Assembly (NCBI GenBank): GCA_002427165.1
Contig: DIQB01000020.1
Coordinates: 1 to 33,211 of the forward strand
Reading direction: 5' to 3'
DNA length: 33,211 bases
Source: Firmicutes bacterium UBA5473
Lineage (GTDB): Bacteria; Bacillota; DTU084
Below are positions 16,934 to 25,143 of this stretch, in pieces. The notes under the pieces are model-generated. The model saw nothing but the letters and a program-made list of their open reading frames with translations. It had not been told where the DNA came from and ran no database searches. The first letter of the stretch is position 1; each line of letters starts with the position of its first letter. The position numbers and the translations under genes are program-made.

Positions 16934-17437
16934 ATGGCAAGGGCAAGGATGAGCGCTGAACAATCAGAGCTTAAAGAACGGGTAGTAAGTATCAATCCCG
17001 TTTCCAAAACTGTTAAAGGCGGCAGAAACCGCAGCTTTAGCGCCTTGGTAGTGGTGGGAGATGAAAAGGGCCGCGTTGGTGCAGGCCTAGGCAAGGCCCA
17101 CGACGTATCTGAGGCTATCCGCAAAGGTGTTGACTCTGCCAAAAAGAATATGATTACTGTACCCATGGTGGGCACCACAGTTCCCCATGAGATCACAGCC
17201 GTTTTCGGTGCAGGTAAAGTTTTACTAAAACCTGCAGGACTAGGAACAGGTGTGATCGCAGGTGGACCGGTGCGTGCGGTGTTGGAGCTTGCTGGGATCA
17301 AGGATATTCTCACCAAATCCCTGGGCTCTGCCAATCCAATAAATATGGTGCGGGCAACCATGACAGGGCTTGCCTCCCTAAAGAGTGCAGAACAGGTAGC
17401 AGCTCTACGAGGTAAGTCAGTGGAAGAATTAGCCTAG
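16934..17437 (+). CDS. rpsE: 30S ribosomal protein S5
   Basis: S5 takes part in decoding fidelity and mRNA unwinding. The 167-residue protein contains the signature VKGGRNRSFSALVVVGDEKG and the conserved GVGLGKA-like segment VGAGLGKAHDVSEAIRKG, then the C-terminal domain (VRAVLELAGIKDILTKSLGS). The ATG follows AGGAGGGGGGATT. Confidence 0.98.
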   Translation: MARARMSAEQSELKERVVSINPVSKTVKGGRNRSFSALVVVGDEKGRVGAGLGKAHDVSEAIRKGVDSAKKNMITVPMVGTTVPHEITAVFGAGKVLLKPAGLGTGVIAGGPVRAVLELAGIKDILTKSLGSANPINMVRATMTGLASLKSAEQVAALRGKSVEELA

Positions 17438-17449
17438 GAGGGAAGTACT

Positions 17450-17635
17450 ATGGAAAAGAAGCTACGGATTACCCTCAACAAGAGCCCCATCGGCTATGCC
17501 CAGAACCAGAAAGACACGATCACAGCTTTGGGGCTCCGTAAGCTATACAGTAGCGTGGAAAAACCGGATACCCCCGCGATCCGTGGCATGGTAGCTAAGG
17601 TTTCCCATCTGGTAAGGGTAGAGGAAATTGCGTAA
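17450..17635 (+). CDS. rpmD: 50S ribosomal protein L30
   Basis: L30 is a small 50S protein. The 61-residue chain has RITLNKSPIGYAQNQKDTI, the segment ALGLRKLYSSVEKPDTPAIR and VSHLVRVEEI, all typical. The ATG follows TAGGAGGGAAG, 12 bases after rpsE. Confidence 0.97.
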   Translation: MEKKLRITLNKSPIGYAQNQKDTITALGLRKLYSSVEKPDTPAIRGMVAKVSHLVRVEEIA

Positions 17636-17651
17636 GTTGACGTTAAGTTTG

Positions 17652-17670
17652 GATTCAAGGGGGGTGAATC
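17652..17670 (+). promoter_or_regulatory. Small hairpin displaying the rplO ribosome binding site
   Basis: GATTCA (17652-17657) and TGAATC (17665-17670) form a perfect 6-bp stem whose 7-base loop is exactly AGGGGGG, the Shine-Dalgarno sequence of rplO (TTG at 17674). The stem is short, so it may only present the site or be fortuitous. It is the only ribosome binding site in the cluster that I noticed framed this way. Confidence 0.4.
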
Positions 17671-17673
17671 AGG

Positions 17674-18114
17674 TTGAAGCTTCATGAACTGCGGCCAGAG
17701 CCTGGAAGCAGAAAGACTGCCAAGCGCGTAGGTAGAGGTATTGGCTCAGGCCTCGGCAAGACATCAGGCAAAGGCCACAAGGGTCAAAAGGCCCGGTCAG
17801 GTGGAGGCAAAGGCCCATCCTTCGAAGGTGGCCAGACACCTCTGCAGCGGCGTCTTCCTAAGCGCGGCTTCACCAACATTTTCAAAAAGGAAGTTGCCGT
17901 TATCAATGTAGAGGCCCTCAATCGCTTCGACGATGGGACCGAAGTCACAACTGAGCTTTTGAAAAGCCAGGGATTAGTGAAAGGAAACCCCGATTTTGTC
18001 AAGGTTCTCGGTGAGGGGGAACTTGAACGAAGCCTTATTGTAAAGGTTGATGCATGCAGTAAAGCTGCAGCGGAGAAGATTGCCGCTCGTGGCGGGAAGG
18101 TGGAGGTGGTCTAG
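17674..18114 (+). CDS. rplO: 50S ribosomal protein L15
   Basis: L15 is a late-assembly 50S protein. The 146-residue chain starts KLHELRPEPGSRKTAKRVGR and has the glycine-rich GIGSGLGKTSGKGHKGQKAR and FEGGQTPLQRRLPKRGF segments. The start is TTG 17674, after an AGGGGGG site held in a hairpin loop. It ends one base before the secY start. Confidence 0.97.
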   Translation: MKLHELRPEPGSRKTAKRVGRGIGSGLGKTSGKGHKGQKARSGGGKGPSFEGGQTPLQRRLPKRGFTNIFKKEVAVINVEALNRFDDGTEVTTELLKSQGLVKGNPDFVKVLGEGELERSLIVKVDACSKAAAEKIAARGGKVEVV

Positions 18115-18115
18115 T

Positions 18116-19375
18116 GTGTTAGAGGCATTTCAAAACGCGATCAAAGTAGCAGACATCAGGAAGAAACTGCTCTATACCCTAGGCCTGCTTCTGGTTTTTC
18201 GCGTCGGCGCCTATATTCCAGTGCCAGGTGTAAACACCGCCGAAATTGCTAAGCATCTCGGTGGCAACAACATCTTTGGTCTTTTGGATATGTTTGCCGG
18301 TGGTGCCCTCAGCCGCTTTACAATTTTCGCCCTGGGTGTTAACCCTTATATCACGTCTTCCATTATCATGCAGCTGCTAACAGTTGTCATTCCCAGTCTT
18401 GAGGAGTTGGCAAAAGAGGGAGCTGACGGTCATAAGATTATAGCCAAGTACACCAGATGGGGTACTTTGGTGCTGGGCCTTTTTCAGGCTTTCGGTATCA
18501 CCATGACCATCCGTCAGTACGTGACAGACGATCTGCTTCCTTACAACTGGACACTTGCCATGATTCTCCTAACATTGACAGCAGGAACCTGCTTTCTCAT
18601 GTGGCTTGGGGAGAAGATCTCAGAGCAGGGAATTGGCAATGGGATTTCCCTCATCATCTTCACAGGTATTGTGGCCCGTCTGCCTTGGAGCGTTTCCAAC
18701 ACATTGAAATCCGTAGGCGAGGGCGGGGTTAGCATCTGGAACGTGGCACTATTTTTTGTGATCTCCATCGCCACAATCGCAGCGGTGATTTTGGTGCAAG
18801 AGGCACAAAGGAAGATTCCAGTCCATTATGCAAAGCGCGTTGTGGGCAGGAGGGTGATGGGCGGACAGAGCACCCACATTCCCTTGCGACTCAACTCGGC
18901 TGGGGTAATTCCCGTAATCTTTGCTTCAAGTGTGCTGGCTTTTCCCCAGACTCTAGCCATGTTTATTCCAGCGCTGCAGAAGTATGAGCATTTATTTGGC
19001 ATGCGCAGCGTACTCTATAACGTGATCTATGTGATCATGATCATCTTTTTCACCTACTTCTATACAGCAGTTACTTTCAACCCAGTTGAGGTAGCGAACA
19101 ATATTAAGAAGTATGGTGGGTTTATCCCGGGGATCAGACCTGGCAGACCCACAGCTGAATACCTGGAAAAGGTGCTCACTAGGATCACTTTAGTGGGTGC
19201 GTTCTTCTTAGCGGGGATCGCCATAATGCCCTATCTAATCTCGGGATTGACCCGAATCACCAGCATCTATTGGGGCGGCACCTCGCTTTTGATCGTGGTT
19301 GGCGTGGCACTAGATACCATGAAGCAACTGGAAACCAGTTTGGTGATGCGAAACTACGAGGGGTTCATTAAATGA
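18116..19375 (+). CDS. secY: Protein translocase subunit SecY
   Basis: SecY is the channel of the Sec protein-export machinery in the cytoplasmic membrane. With GTG 18116 the protein has 419 residues starting VLEAFQNAIKVADIRKKLL, matching the family N-terminus; GGAGGTGG (18102-18109) is the ribosome binding site, inside rplO. Ten hydrophobic segments are expected and the plug and first segment (RVGAYIPVPGVN) are visible, as is the cytosolic loop FIPGIRPGRPTAEYLEKVL. An open frame extends upstream to 18047, but only inside rplO. Its stop overlaps the adk start (ATGA). Confidence 0.97.
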   Translation: MLEAFQNAIKVADIRKKLLYTLGLLLVFRVGAYIPVPGVNTAEIAKHLGGNNIFGLLDMFAGGALSRFTIFALGVNPYITSSIIMQLLTVVIPSLEELAKEGADGHKIIAKYTRWGTLVLGLFQAFGITMTIRQYVTDDLLPYNWTLAMILLTLTAGTCFLMWLGEKISEQGIGNGISLIIFTGIVARLPWSVSNTLKSVGEGGVSIWNVALFFVISIATIAAVILVQEAQRKIPVHYAKRVVGRRVMGGQSTHIPLRLNSAGVIPVIFASSVLAFPQTLAMFIPALQKYEHLFGMRSVLYNVIYVIMIIFFTYFYTAVTFNPVEVANNIKKYGGFIPGIRPGRPTAEYLEKVLTRITLVGAFFLAGIAIMPYLISGLTRITSIYWGGTSLLIVVGVALDTMKQLETSLVMRNYEGFIK

Positions 19376-20040
19376 GTAAGAAGAAGGGCTTGAAAATAAT
19401 CTTACTCGGGGCCCCTGGTGCTGGCAAAGGCACCCAGGCAGAACTGTTAGTTCGGGATTTAGGCCTGACTCATCTTTCCACTGGCAATCTCTTGCGGGAG
19501 GCTATTGCCTCAGGTTCCCCTTTGGGACAAGAGGCAGCTTCCTATATGAGCGCTGGCCAGCTGGTTCCCGATGAGGTAATTATTGGCCTCGTTGAGGAGT
19601 TCTTTGGGCAAATCGGGGAGAGGGGTTGCCTACTGGATGGTTTCCCCCGCACTTTGCCTCAGGCTCAGGCCTTAGCTGAGATTATGGAAGCACAGGGTCA
19701 GGAACTAGATTTTGTTATTGAGGTAAAGACAGATCCTGAATTGATCGTCAGTCGCCTGGCAGAGCGGCTGGTCTGTAAAAAATGCGGTGCGCCCTTCCAT
19801 GCTGGGAGCAAGCCACCTAAAGAGCCGGGCATCTGCGATGGGTGCGGTGGAGTTGTAGAGCGCAGGGCAGATGATGAGCCGGACACCATCAGGAAACGTC
19901 TGGCAGTTTATGCTGAGCAAACAGCGCCCTTGTGCGATTACTACGAAAAACAAGGGATCTTAATCACAGTTGACGGCAATCTTAGCCGAGAGGGTACGTA
20001 CCAGCAAATCAAAGCCCAGTTGGGGGTAGCGATGAATTGA
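19372..20040 (+). CDS. adk: Adenylate kinase, zinc-lid type
   Basis: Adenylate kinase interconverts ATP, ADP and AMP. The 222-residue protein has the P-loop GAPGAGKGT (13-21), the AMP-site segment LLDGFPRTLPQA (87-98) and a long LID. In the LID, Cys135, Cys138, Cys155 and Cys158 form a complete four-cysteine zinc site. The ATG overlaps the secY stop in ATGA, which suggests coupling. The secY-adk-map order is typical of Gram-positive spc operons. Confidence 0.98.
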   Translation: MSKKKGLKIILLGAPGAGKGTQAELLVRDLGLTHLSTGNLLREAIASGSPLGQEAASYMSAGQLVPDEVIIGLVEEFFGQIGERGCLLDGFPRTLPQAQALAEIMEAQGQELDFVIEVKTDPELIVSRLAERLVCKKCGAPFHAGSKPPKEPGICDGCGGVVERRADDEPDTIRKRLAVYAEQTAPLCDYYEKQGILITVDGNLSREGTYQQIKAQLGVAMN

Positions 20041-20798
20041 TTACCCTTAAAAGTTCTGAACAAATCCAGCTAATGTATCTTTCAGGGCAGGTTTTAGCCC
20101 AGACCCATGCGAAAATGCGTGAGCTGGTAAGGCCTGGAATAACAACAGCCCAGCTGGACAGGGCTGCTGAGGATTATATTCGCGCGCGCGGTGCAATTCC
20201 TTCGTTTAAAGGCTTCCAGGGCTTTCCTGGTAGCATCTGCGTAGCCATTAACGATGAGGTAGTCCACGGCATTCCAGATGATATTACCCTCCAGGACGGT
20301 GACATTATCGGTCTCGATATAGGCACCATTTTAGGAGGCTGGCATGCTGATAGCGCTCAAACGTTGCCTGTAGGGGAAATTACCTCTGAGGCGCGAAAGC
20401 TCCTAACAATCACCGAGGAGGCGCTGTGGGCTGGTATCGGGCAGGCGAAACCAGGAAATCGCCTTGGGGACATCTCCTCAAGTGTCGAGGCTGTTGGCAA
20501 AAGGGCTGGCTACGGTGTGGTTCGGGAACTTGTTGGCCACGGCATCGGCAGGCAAATGCATGAGGATCCCCAGGTACCAAACTTTGGCAAAGCTGGCCGG
20601 GGACTGCTGCTGAAAGCAGGAATGACCCTAGCTATTGAACCTATGTTCAACCTAGGTACTTCCAGGGTGATGCTAGGCCCTGACAATTGGACTGTGAAAA
20701 CTGCAGATGGTAAGCTATCCGCTCACTTTGAGCATACAGTTGCTATCTGTGAGGACGGCCCCAAAGTTTTGACTATCCTCCAGGAGGCTAAAAGCTAG
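20037..20798 (+). CDS. map: Methionine aminopeptidase, type I
   Basis: This enzyme removes the initiator methionine from nascent proteins. The 253-residue chain keeps all five metal ligands, Asp94, Asp105, His168, Glu201 and Glu232, and the substrate-site His78. The start is TTG 20037, overlapping the adk stop by 4 bases, with GGGGGT nearby as ribosome binding site. It has no N-terminal zinc extension. Confidence 0.97.
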   Translation: MITLKSSEQIQLMYLSGQVLAQTHAKMRELVRPGITTAQLDRAAEDYIRARGAIPSFKGFQGFPGSICVAINDEVVHGIPDDITLQDGDIIGLDIGTILGGWHADSAQTLPVGEITSEARKLLTITEEALWAGIGQAKPGNRLGDISSSVEAVGKRAGYGVVRELVGHGIGRQMHEDPQVPNFGKAGRGLLLKAGMTLAIEPMFNLGTSRVMLGPDNWTVKTADGKLSAHFEHTVAICEDGPKVLTILQEAKS

Positions 20799-20800
20799 CT

Positions 20801-21115
20801 ATGGTAAAATATCCGCTTTTGGGGCAATTGGTAAGCTCGGCTAGTGGCCGGGACAGAGGGCACCACTATCTTGTAGTGGGGCAGGAAGCTGACAGGGTGT
20901 TAGTGGCAGATGGGGCTAGACGGAAGCTGGAGGATCCCAAAAGGAAAAACCCTTTGCATTTACAATGGCGCCGAGAGCGAGACAGGGAGCTAGGCGAAAA
21001 ATTGGAAGCTGACGAGAAGGTAACTAATTCTGAGCTCAGAGGTGCCCTCATAAAACTTCTAGAGCTGGAAAATAACACGACTCCTAGTAGGGGAGGGGAG
21101 GAGAAACTTGGCTAA
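20801..21115 (+). CDS. KOW-domain RNA-binding protein of the map-infA interval
   Basis: Many Bacillota carry a small KOW-like, L14e-type protein between map and infA, usually annotated only as an RNA-binding protein. The 104-residue protein has the N-terminal beta-barrel pattern LGQLVSSASGRDRGHHYLVV followed by DRVLVADGARRKLEDPKRKN and then a charged helical C-terminus. The role is unknown; a ribosome-associated function is inferred from the location. It begins 2 bases after map and overlaps infA by 8 bases. Confidence 0.85.
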   Translation: MVKYPLLGQLVSSASGRDRGHHYLVVGQEADRVLVADGARRKLEDPKRKNPLHLQWRRERDRELGEKLEADEKVTNSELRGALIKLLELENNTTPSRGGEEKLG

Positions 21116-21326
21116 GCAGGATGTAATTGAGGTGGAAGGGCGAGTAATTGAGCCCCTTCCGAACGCAATGTTTCGGGTGGAATTGGACAATGGCCATAAG
21201 GTACTGGCCCATATTTCCGGAAAAATGCGGATGCATTTCATTAAGATATTGTCTGGGGATAAGGTAACAGTTGAACTCTCCCCTTACGACCTAACGCGGG
21301 GTCGGATTGTTTATCGGTACAAGTAG
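21108..21326 (+). CDS. infA: Translation initiation factor IF-1
   Basis: IF-1 occupies the ribosomal A site during initiation. The 72-residue length is canonical, as are AKQDVIEVEGRVIEPLPNAM, the OB-fold core NGHKVLAHISGKMRMHFIKI and the end LTRGRIVYRYK. The start is TTG 21108, overlapping the preceding gene; GGGAGGGGAGGAG gives a strong ribosome binding site. Confidence 0.98.
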   Translation: MAKQDVIEVEGRVIEPLPNAMFRVELDNGHKVLAHISGKMRMHFIKILSGDKVTVELSPYDLTRGRIVYRYK

Positions 21327-21346
21327 GGGGCAAGGAGGTAACGAAA

Positions 21347-21460
21347 GTGAAGGTACGCCCTTCAGTTAAAAAGATCTGCGAGAAATGTAAGCTCATCCGC
21401 CGTAAGGGCAGGGTGATGGTAATCTGCGAGAATCCTAAGCATAAGCAGAAGCAGGGTTAG
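21347..21460 (+). CDS. rpmJ: 50S ribosomal protein L36, zinc form
   Basis: L36 is the smallest 50S protein. The 37-residue chain MKVRPSVKKICEKCKLIRRK and onward has Cys11, Cys14, Cys27 and His32 as the zinc ligands of the C-plus form. The start is GTG 21347 after AAGGAGGTAACG. It lies between infA and rpsM as usual. Confidence 0.98.
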   Translation: MKVRPSVKKICEKCKLIRRKGRVMVICENPKHKQKQG

Positions 21461-21474
21461 GGGGAGGTGTAACG

Positions 21475-21849
21475 ATGGCTCGGATAGCAGGAGTGGATCT
21501 ACCCAGGGACAAGCGAGTAGAGGTGGCCCTCACCTATATCTATGGGATCGGCCACTCTTTAGCCCAGGAAATTGTGGCTGCAGCTGGAATCAATCCAGCC
21601 ACAAGGGTTCGGGATCTAACCGAAGCTGAGGTTTCAAAGATTCGGGAGATCATCGACGGTGACTACAAGGTAGAAGGCGATCTTAGGCGTGAGGAAGCCA
21701 TGAACATTAAGCGCCTGATCGATATTGGCTCCATTAGAGGCAGAAGGCACCGTATGGGTCTGCCTTTGCGTGGACAGCGCACTCGCACCAATGCGAGAAC
21801 GCGAAAAGGCCCCAAGCGCTCAATTGGAGCTAAGAAGAAACGGGCTTAA
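21475..21849 (+). CDS. rpsM: 30S ribosomal protein S13
   Basis: S13 lies at the top of the 30S head and forms an intersubunit bridge. The 124-residue protein starts ARIAGVDLPRDKRVEVALTY and has IGSIRGRRHRMGLPLRGQRT and the basic tail TNARTRKGPKRS. The ATG follows GGGGGAGGTG. Confidence 0.98.
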   Translation: MARIAGVDLPRDKRVEVALTYIYGIGHSLAQEIVAAAGINPATRVRDLTEAEVSKIREIIDGDYKVEGDLRREEAMNIKRLIDIGSIRGRRHRMGLPLRGQRTRTNARTRKGPKRSIGAKKKRA

Positions 21850-21864
21850 GGGAGGTAAGAGAGA

Positions 21865-22260
21865 ATGGCCAAGGCTAAGCGTGGAGCTAAGCCCCGTCGT
21901 AGGGAACGCAAGAATATCGAAAGCGGCGTGGCTCATATTCGTTCCACCTTTAATAATACCATTGTGACAATTTCCGATACTGGAGGCAATGTTCTCTCCT
22001 GGGCCAGCTCGGGCAATGTGGGATTTAAGGGTTCCCGTAAGGGAACACCCTTTGCCGCGCAGATGGCAGCAGATGCTGCTGCTAGAGTCGCCATGGAGCA
22101 TGGTCTACGTGAGATCGAGGTCTTTGTAAAAGGACCAGGATCCGGCAGGGAGGCTGCCATCCGTTCACTGCAGGCCGCAGGCCTAGAAGTGAACATGATC
22201 AAGGATGTAACGCCTATTCCCCATAATGGTTGCCGTCCACCAAAGCGGCGGCGGGTGTAG
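21865..22260 (+). CDS. rpsK: 30S ribosomal protein S11
   Basis: S11 forms part of the 30S platform near the E site. The 131-residue protein contains GVAHIRSTFNNTIVTISDT, the core GTPFAAQMAADAAARVAMEH and the end IPHNGCRPPKRRRV, all family-typical. The ATG follows AAGGGAGGTAAG. Confidence 0.98.
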   Translation: MAKAKRGAKPRRRERKNIESGVAHIRSTFNNTIVTISDTGGNVLSWASSGNVGFKGSRKGTPFAAQMAADAAARVAMEHGLREIEVFVKGPGSGREAAIRSLQAAGLEVNMIKDVTPIPHNGCRPPKRRRV

Positions 22261-22281
22261 CTAAGTAAGGAGGTGTAACTG

Positions 22282-22908
22282 ATGGCAAGATACACGGGCC
22301 CGGTCTGCCGGTTGTGCCGGCGGGAAGGCGAGAAGCTTTTCCTGAAGGGGGACCGATGTTTTACAAGCAAGTGTGCCATCGATCGAAGGTCCTATGCCCC
22401 TGGGGAACATGGGCAGGGCAGGAAGAAAGTATCCGAGTATGGCCTGCAGCTTCGTGAGAAGCAGAAGCTGCGTCAGAGCTATGGCATGCTAGAGGGACAA
22501 TTTCTCCGTTATTTTAAGATGGCAGAGCGCAAACGGGGAATCACCGGTGAGAACCTATTGCAGTTACTGGAAAGAAGGCTGGATAATGTAGTCTATCGGC
22601 TAGGCTTCGCAGTCTCAAGGGCAGAGGCAAGGCAGATGGTACTTCACGGTCATTTCCAAGTAAATGGCAAGCGCGTTAATGTCCCCTCCTACCAACTGAG
22701 GGCAGGAGATGAAGTGGCAGTACGCGAGGGTAGCCGGGAGCATCCTGCGATTGCCTCGCTAGCTCAAGATTTGGGCAAGCGAGCAGTGCCTGAATGGCTC
22801 CAGCTGAATGCTGAGTCTCTCTCAGGACGCGTCTTGGAGCTACCAAAGCGCGAGCAGATCGATACCCCAATTCAAGAGCATCTGATTGTAGAGCTTTATT
22901 CAAGATAA
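22282..22908 (+). CDS. rpsD: 30S ribosomal protein S4, zinc form
   Basis: S4 is a primary 16S rRNA-binding protein and, in Bacillus, an autogenous repressor. The 208-residue protein has an N-terminal zinc site with Cys9, Cys12, Cys26 and Cys31, and the S4 RNA-binding domain (RLDNVVYRLGFAVSRAEARQ). The ATG follows AAGGAGGTG. The placement before rpoA is normal for the alpha operon. Confidence 0.98.
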   Translation: MARYTGPVCRLCRREGEKLFLKGDRCFTSKCAIDRRSYAPGEHGQGRKKVSEYGLQLREKQKLRQSYGMLEGQFLRYFKMAERKRGITGENLLQLLERRLDNVVYRLGFAVSRAEARQMVLHGHFQVNGKRVNVPSYQLRAGDEVAVREGSREHPAIASLAQDLGKRAVPEWLQLNAESLSGRVLELPKREQIDTPIQEHLIVELYSR

Positions 22909-22963
22909 CCCTCTGCCTTGATGAACTTAGCGCCAACGGCGTGTTTTGAAGGAGGGTGTAAGA

Positions 22964-23902
22964 TTGTACGAAACTGAGAAGCCACGGATCGAGTGCGAAA
23001 AGCGCGAGGATACCTATGGTAAGTTTGTAATTGAGCCTCTTGAGCGAGGTTATGGAACCACTTTGGGCAATGCACTCAGGCGTGTCTTGCTCTCCTCACT
23101 ACCTGGAGCAGCCGTGACTTCCATGAAGATTGATGGCGTGCTCCATGAATTCTCCAGCATTCCAGGGGTAGTGGAGGATACAATTGAGATCATGCTGAAC
23201 TTGAAAGAGGTCCTGCTCAGAGTCCATAGCGATGATGTACAGACCGGGAGGTTGGAACTGAAGGGCCCCTCTGAGGTTACTGCTGGCGATATCCAGCTCA
23301 GTAGCGAAGTGGAGGTCCTAAATCCCGATCTGCACATTGCCACTTTGGATAAAGATGGCCAGCTAGAGATGGAACTAGTCATCCAAAAGGGCAGGGGCTA
23401 TGTACCAGCAGATAAATTGAAAAAGCCTGATGATCCTATCGGCGTAATTCCTGTGGATGCCATCTTCAGCCCTGTGCGTAAAGTTAACTACAATGTAGAG
23501 CACACTCGCGTGGGGCAAATTACAGACTACGATCGCTTGGTTTTCGAGCTATGGACAGATGGCAGCATCAATCCAGAGGAAGCCATCAGCGCGGCAGCCA
23601 AGATCTTAATCGATCATTTTAGCCTTTTCACTAATCTAACTGGTCTTGAGGAAAGTCAAGAAGAGGCTCAGGAAGAGGAAGAGGAAAAGGACAAGATCTT
23701 AGAGATGCCCATCGAAGAACTAGATCTTTCTGTACGCTCATATAACTGCCTCAAGCGGGCCGGAATCAATACAGTGGAAGAATTGATCCGGAAAACAGAA
23801 GAGGATATGATGAAGGTACGGAACTTGGGCAAAAAATCCCTGGAAGAGGTAAAGCAAAAGCTCGATAGCCTTAGCCTTTCCTTTCGCCAGGAAGAGGAGT
23901 AG
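22964..23902 (+). CDS. rpoA: RNA polymerase alpha subunit
   Basis: Alpha dimers nucleate RNA polymerase assembly, and the C-terminal domain contacts UP elements and activators. Starting at TTG 22964 gives 312 residues, beginning YETEKPRIECEKREDTYGKF; GAAGGAGGGTG (22948-22958) is the ribosome binding site. A TTG at 22946 would extend the protein through that site and is less likely. The N-terminal domain has ERGYGTTLGNALRRVLLSSL; a Glu-rich linker precedes the C-terminal domain (LDLSVRSYNCLKRAGINTVE). Confidence 0.97.
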   Translation: MYETEKPRIECEKREDTYGKFVIEPLERGYGTTLGNALRRVLLSSLPGAAVTSMKIDGVLHEFSSIPGVVEDTIEIMLNLKEVLLRVHSDDVQTGRLELKGPSEVTAGDIQLSSEVEVLNPDLHIATLDKDGQLEMELVIQKGRGYVPADKLKKPDDPIGVIPVDAIFSPVRKVNYNVEHTRVGQITDYDRLVFELWTDGSINPEEAISAAAKILIDHFSLFTNLTGLEESQEEAQEEEEEKDKILEMPIEELDLSVRSYNCLKRAGINTVEELIRKTEEDMMKVRNLGKKSLEEVKQKLDSLSLSFRQEEE

Positions 23903-23920
23903 CGTGGAGGAGGGAAAAGA

Positions 23921-24253
23921 ATGCGGAAATTAGGACGGCCCACTGCCCAACGCCAAGCCCTGCTGCGCAACCTGGCCACATCGGTAATTCTCCATGGCCG
24001 GGTGATCACCACCGAGGCAAAGGCAAAGACCGTAAAAGGGGAAGTGGATAAGCTGATCACCTTGGGTAAACGCGGCGATCTTCACGCCAGGCGCCAGGCC
24101 TCAGCCTATCTGCTCTCGCCTGAGGCTGTACAAAAGCTCTTTGGCGAGATCGCTCCCCGTTATAGCGAACGCACTGGCGGTTACACAAGAGTTCTGAAAG
24201 CAGGACTACGCCGGGGAGATGCAGCCCCAACGGCTTTAATCGAATTAGTCTGA
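23921..24253 (+). CDS. rplQ: 50S ribosomal protein L17
   Basis: L17 lies near the tunnel exit of the 50S subunit. The 110-residue protein has the start MRKLGRPTAQRQALLRNLAT, the helix VITTEAKAKTVKGEVDKLIT and the end ALIELV. The ATG follows GGAGGAGGG. It is the last ribosomal-protein gene in the window; a terminator follows within 20 bases. Confidence 0.98.
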   Translation: MRKLGRPTAQRQALLRNLATSVILHGRVITTEAKAKTVKGEVDKLITLGKRGDLHARRQASAYLLSPEAVQKLFGEIAPRYSERTGGYTRVLKAGLRRGDAAPTALIELV

Positions 24254-24270
24254 GGACATAATGCAAAAGG

Positions 24271-24307
24271 AAAGGTTAGAGGCCGATTACGACTCTCTAA
24301 CCTTTTT
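24271..24307 (+). terminator. Intrinsic terminator after rplQ
   Basis: AAAGGTTAGAG (24271-24281) pairs perfectly with CTCTAACCTTT (24295-24305) around a 13-base loop, and the downstream arm merges into a run of five T residues (24303-24307). An A-rich stretch precedes the stem, so it could work weakly in both directions. It separates the alpha operon from the ecf genes, whose own start is 18 bases further on. Confidence 0.75.
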
Positions 24308-24324
24308 CATTTGGGAGGATCCCC

Positions 24325-25143
24325 ATGGCTCTGATTGAACTGACAAACGTCTCCTATCTCTACAGGGAGACCACAGCCCTCGCGAATCTCTCCTTTCATG
24401 TGAATTCAGGGGAGTTTCTTGCCGTTATCGGCCCCAATGGTTCGGGTAAATCTACCCTAGCCCAGCATTTAAATGGACTTCTCCTCCCCACAGAGGGGGA
24501 GGTATTGGTGGATGGAATCGCCACATCTACTGCCGATAGCGACCAAATCTGGGAGATCCGCCGACAGGTAGGGATGGTTTTTCAAAACCCCGACAACCAG
24601 TTGGTTGCCACCACAGTGGAGGAGGACGTGGCCTTTGGTCCGGAAAACCTGGGTTTGCCCTCGGCTCTGATCCGAGAGCGTGTGGACTGGGCCCTGGAGC
24701 AGGTGGGAATGAGCCACCTCTCTCGGGCCGAACCCCATAAGCTCTCTGGCGGGCAAAAACAGCGGGTTGCTATCGCAGGAGTGCTGGCTATGAAGCCTAA
24801 ATGCATCGTTTTAGACGAGCCCACAGCCATGCTGGACCCCCAGGGCCGCCTTGAGGTGTGGGAGACCCTCAGGGGCCTACAGCAACAGGGAATTACTATT
24901 ATTTTAGTTACCCACTTTATGGAGGAAGCTGCCAGGGCTCAGCGAATTTTGGTGCTCTCCCAGGGAAGCCTGGCCCTTTGTGGCTCTCCCCAGGAGGTCT
25001 TTGGCCACGGACAAAAACTTTCCCAGCTAGGGCTCGAGCTACCCCAGATTGCGGAATTGGGCCATGAGCTACGCAAAAGTGGGATCCTTGTTCCTTCCCA
25101 TATTTTTACTACAGAGGCTTTGGTGACATGGCTATGCAAATAA
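24325..25143 (+). CDS. ecfA1: Energy-coupling factor transporter ATPase, first copy
   Basis: This is one of two ABC ATPases that power group II ECF vitamin and metal importers. The 272-residue protein has Walker A GPNGSGKST (36-44), the Q-loop Gln87, LSGGQ (140-144), Walker B IVLDEP (161-166) and the switch His197. The ATG follows GGGAGGAT. It starts after the rplQ terminator and overlaps the second ATPase by 16 bases. No substrate-specific S component lies nearby, as is normal for a shared module. Confidence 0.95.
   Translation: MALIELTNVSYLYRETTALANLSFHVNSGEFLAVIGPNGSGKSTLAQHLNGLLLPTEGEVLVDGIATSTADSDQIWEIRRQVGMVFQNPDNQLVATTVEEDVAFGPENLGLPSALIRERVDWALEQVGMSHLSRAEPHKLSGGQKQRVAIAGVLAMKPKCIVLDEPTAMLDPQGRLEVWETLRGLQQQGITIILVTHFMEEAARAQRILVLSQGSLALCGSPQEVFGHGQKLSQLGLELPQIAELGHELRKSGILVPSHIFTTEALVTWLCK

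Noticed and set aside
22931..22946. CGCC-AAC-GGCG hairpin followed by TGTTTT between rpsD and rpoA, as a terminator
   Set aside because: A 4-bp stem with a 3-base loop and an interrupted T-run is too weak, and rpoA is expected to be co-transcribed.
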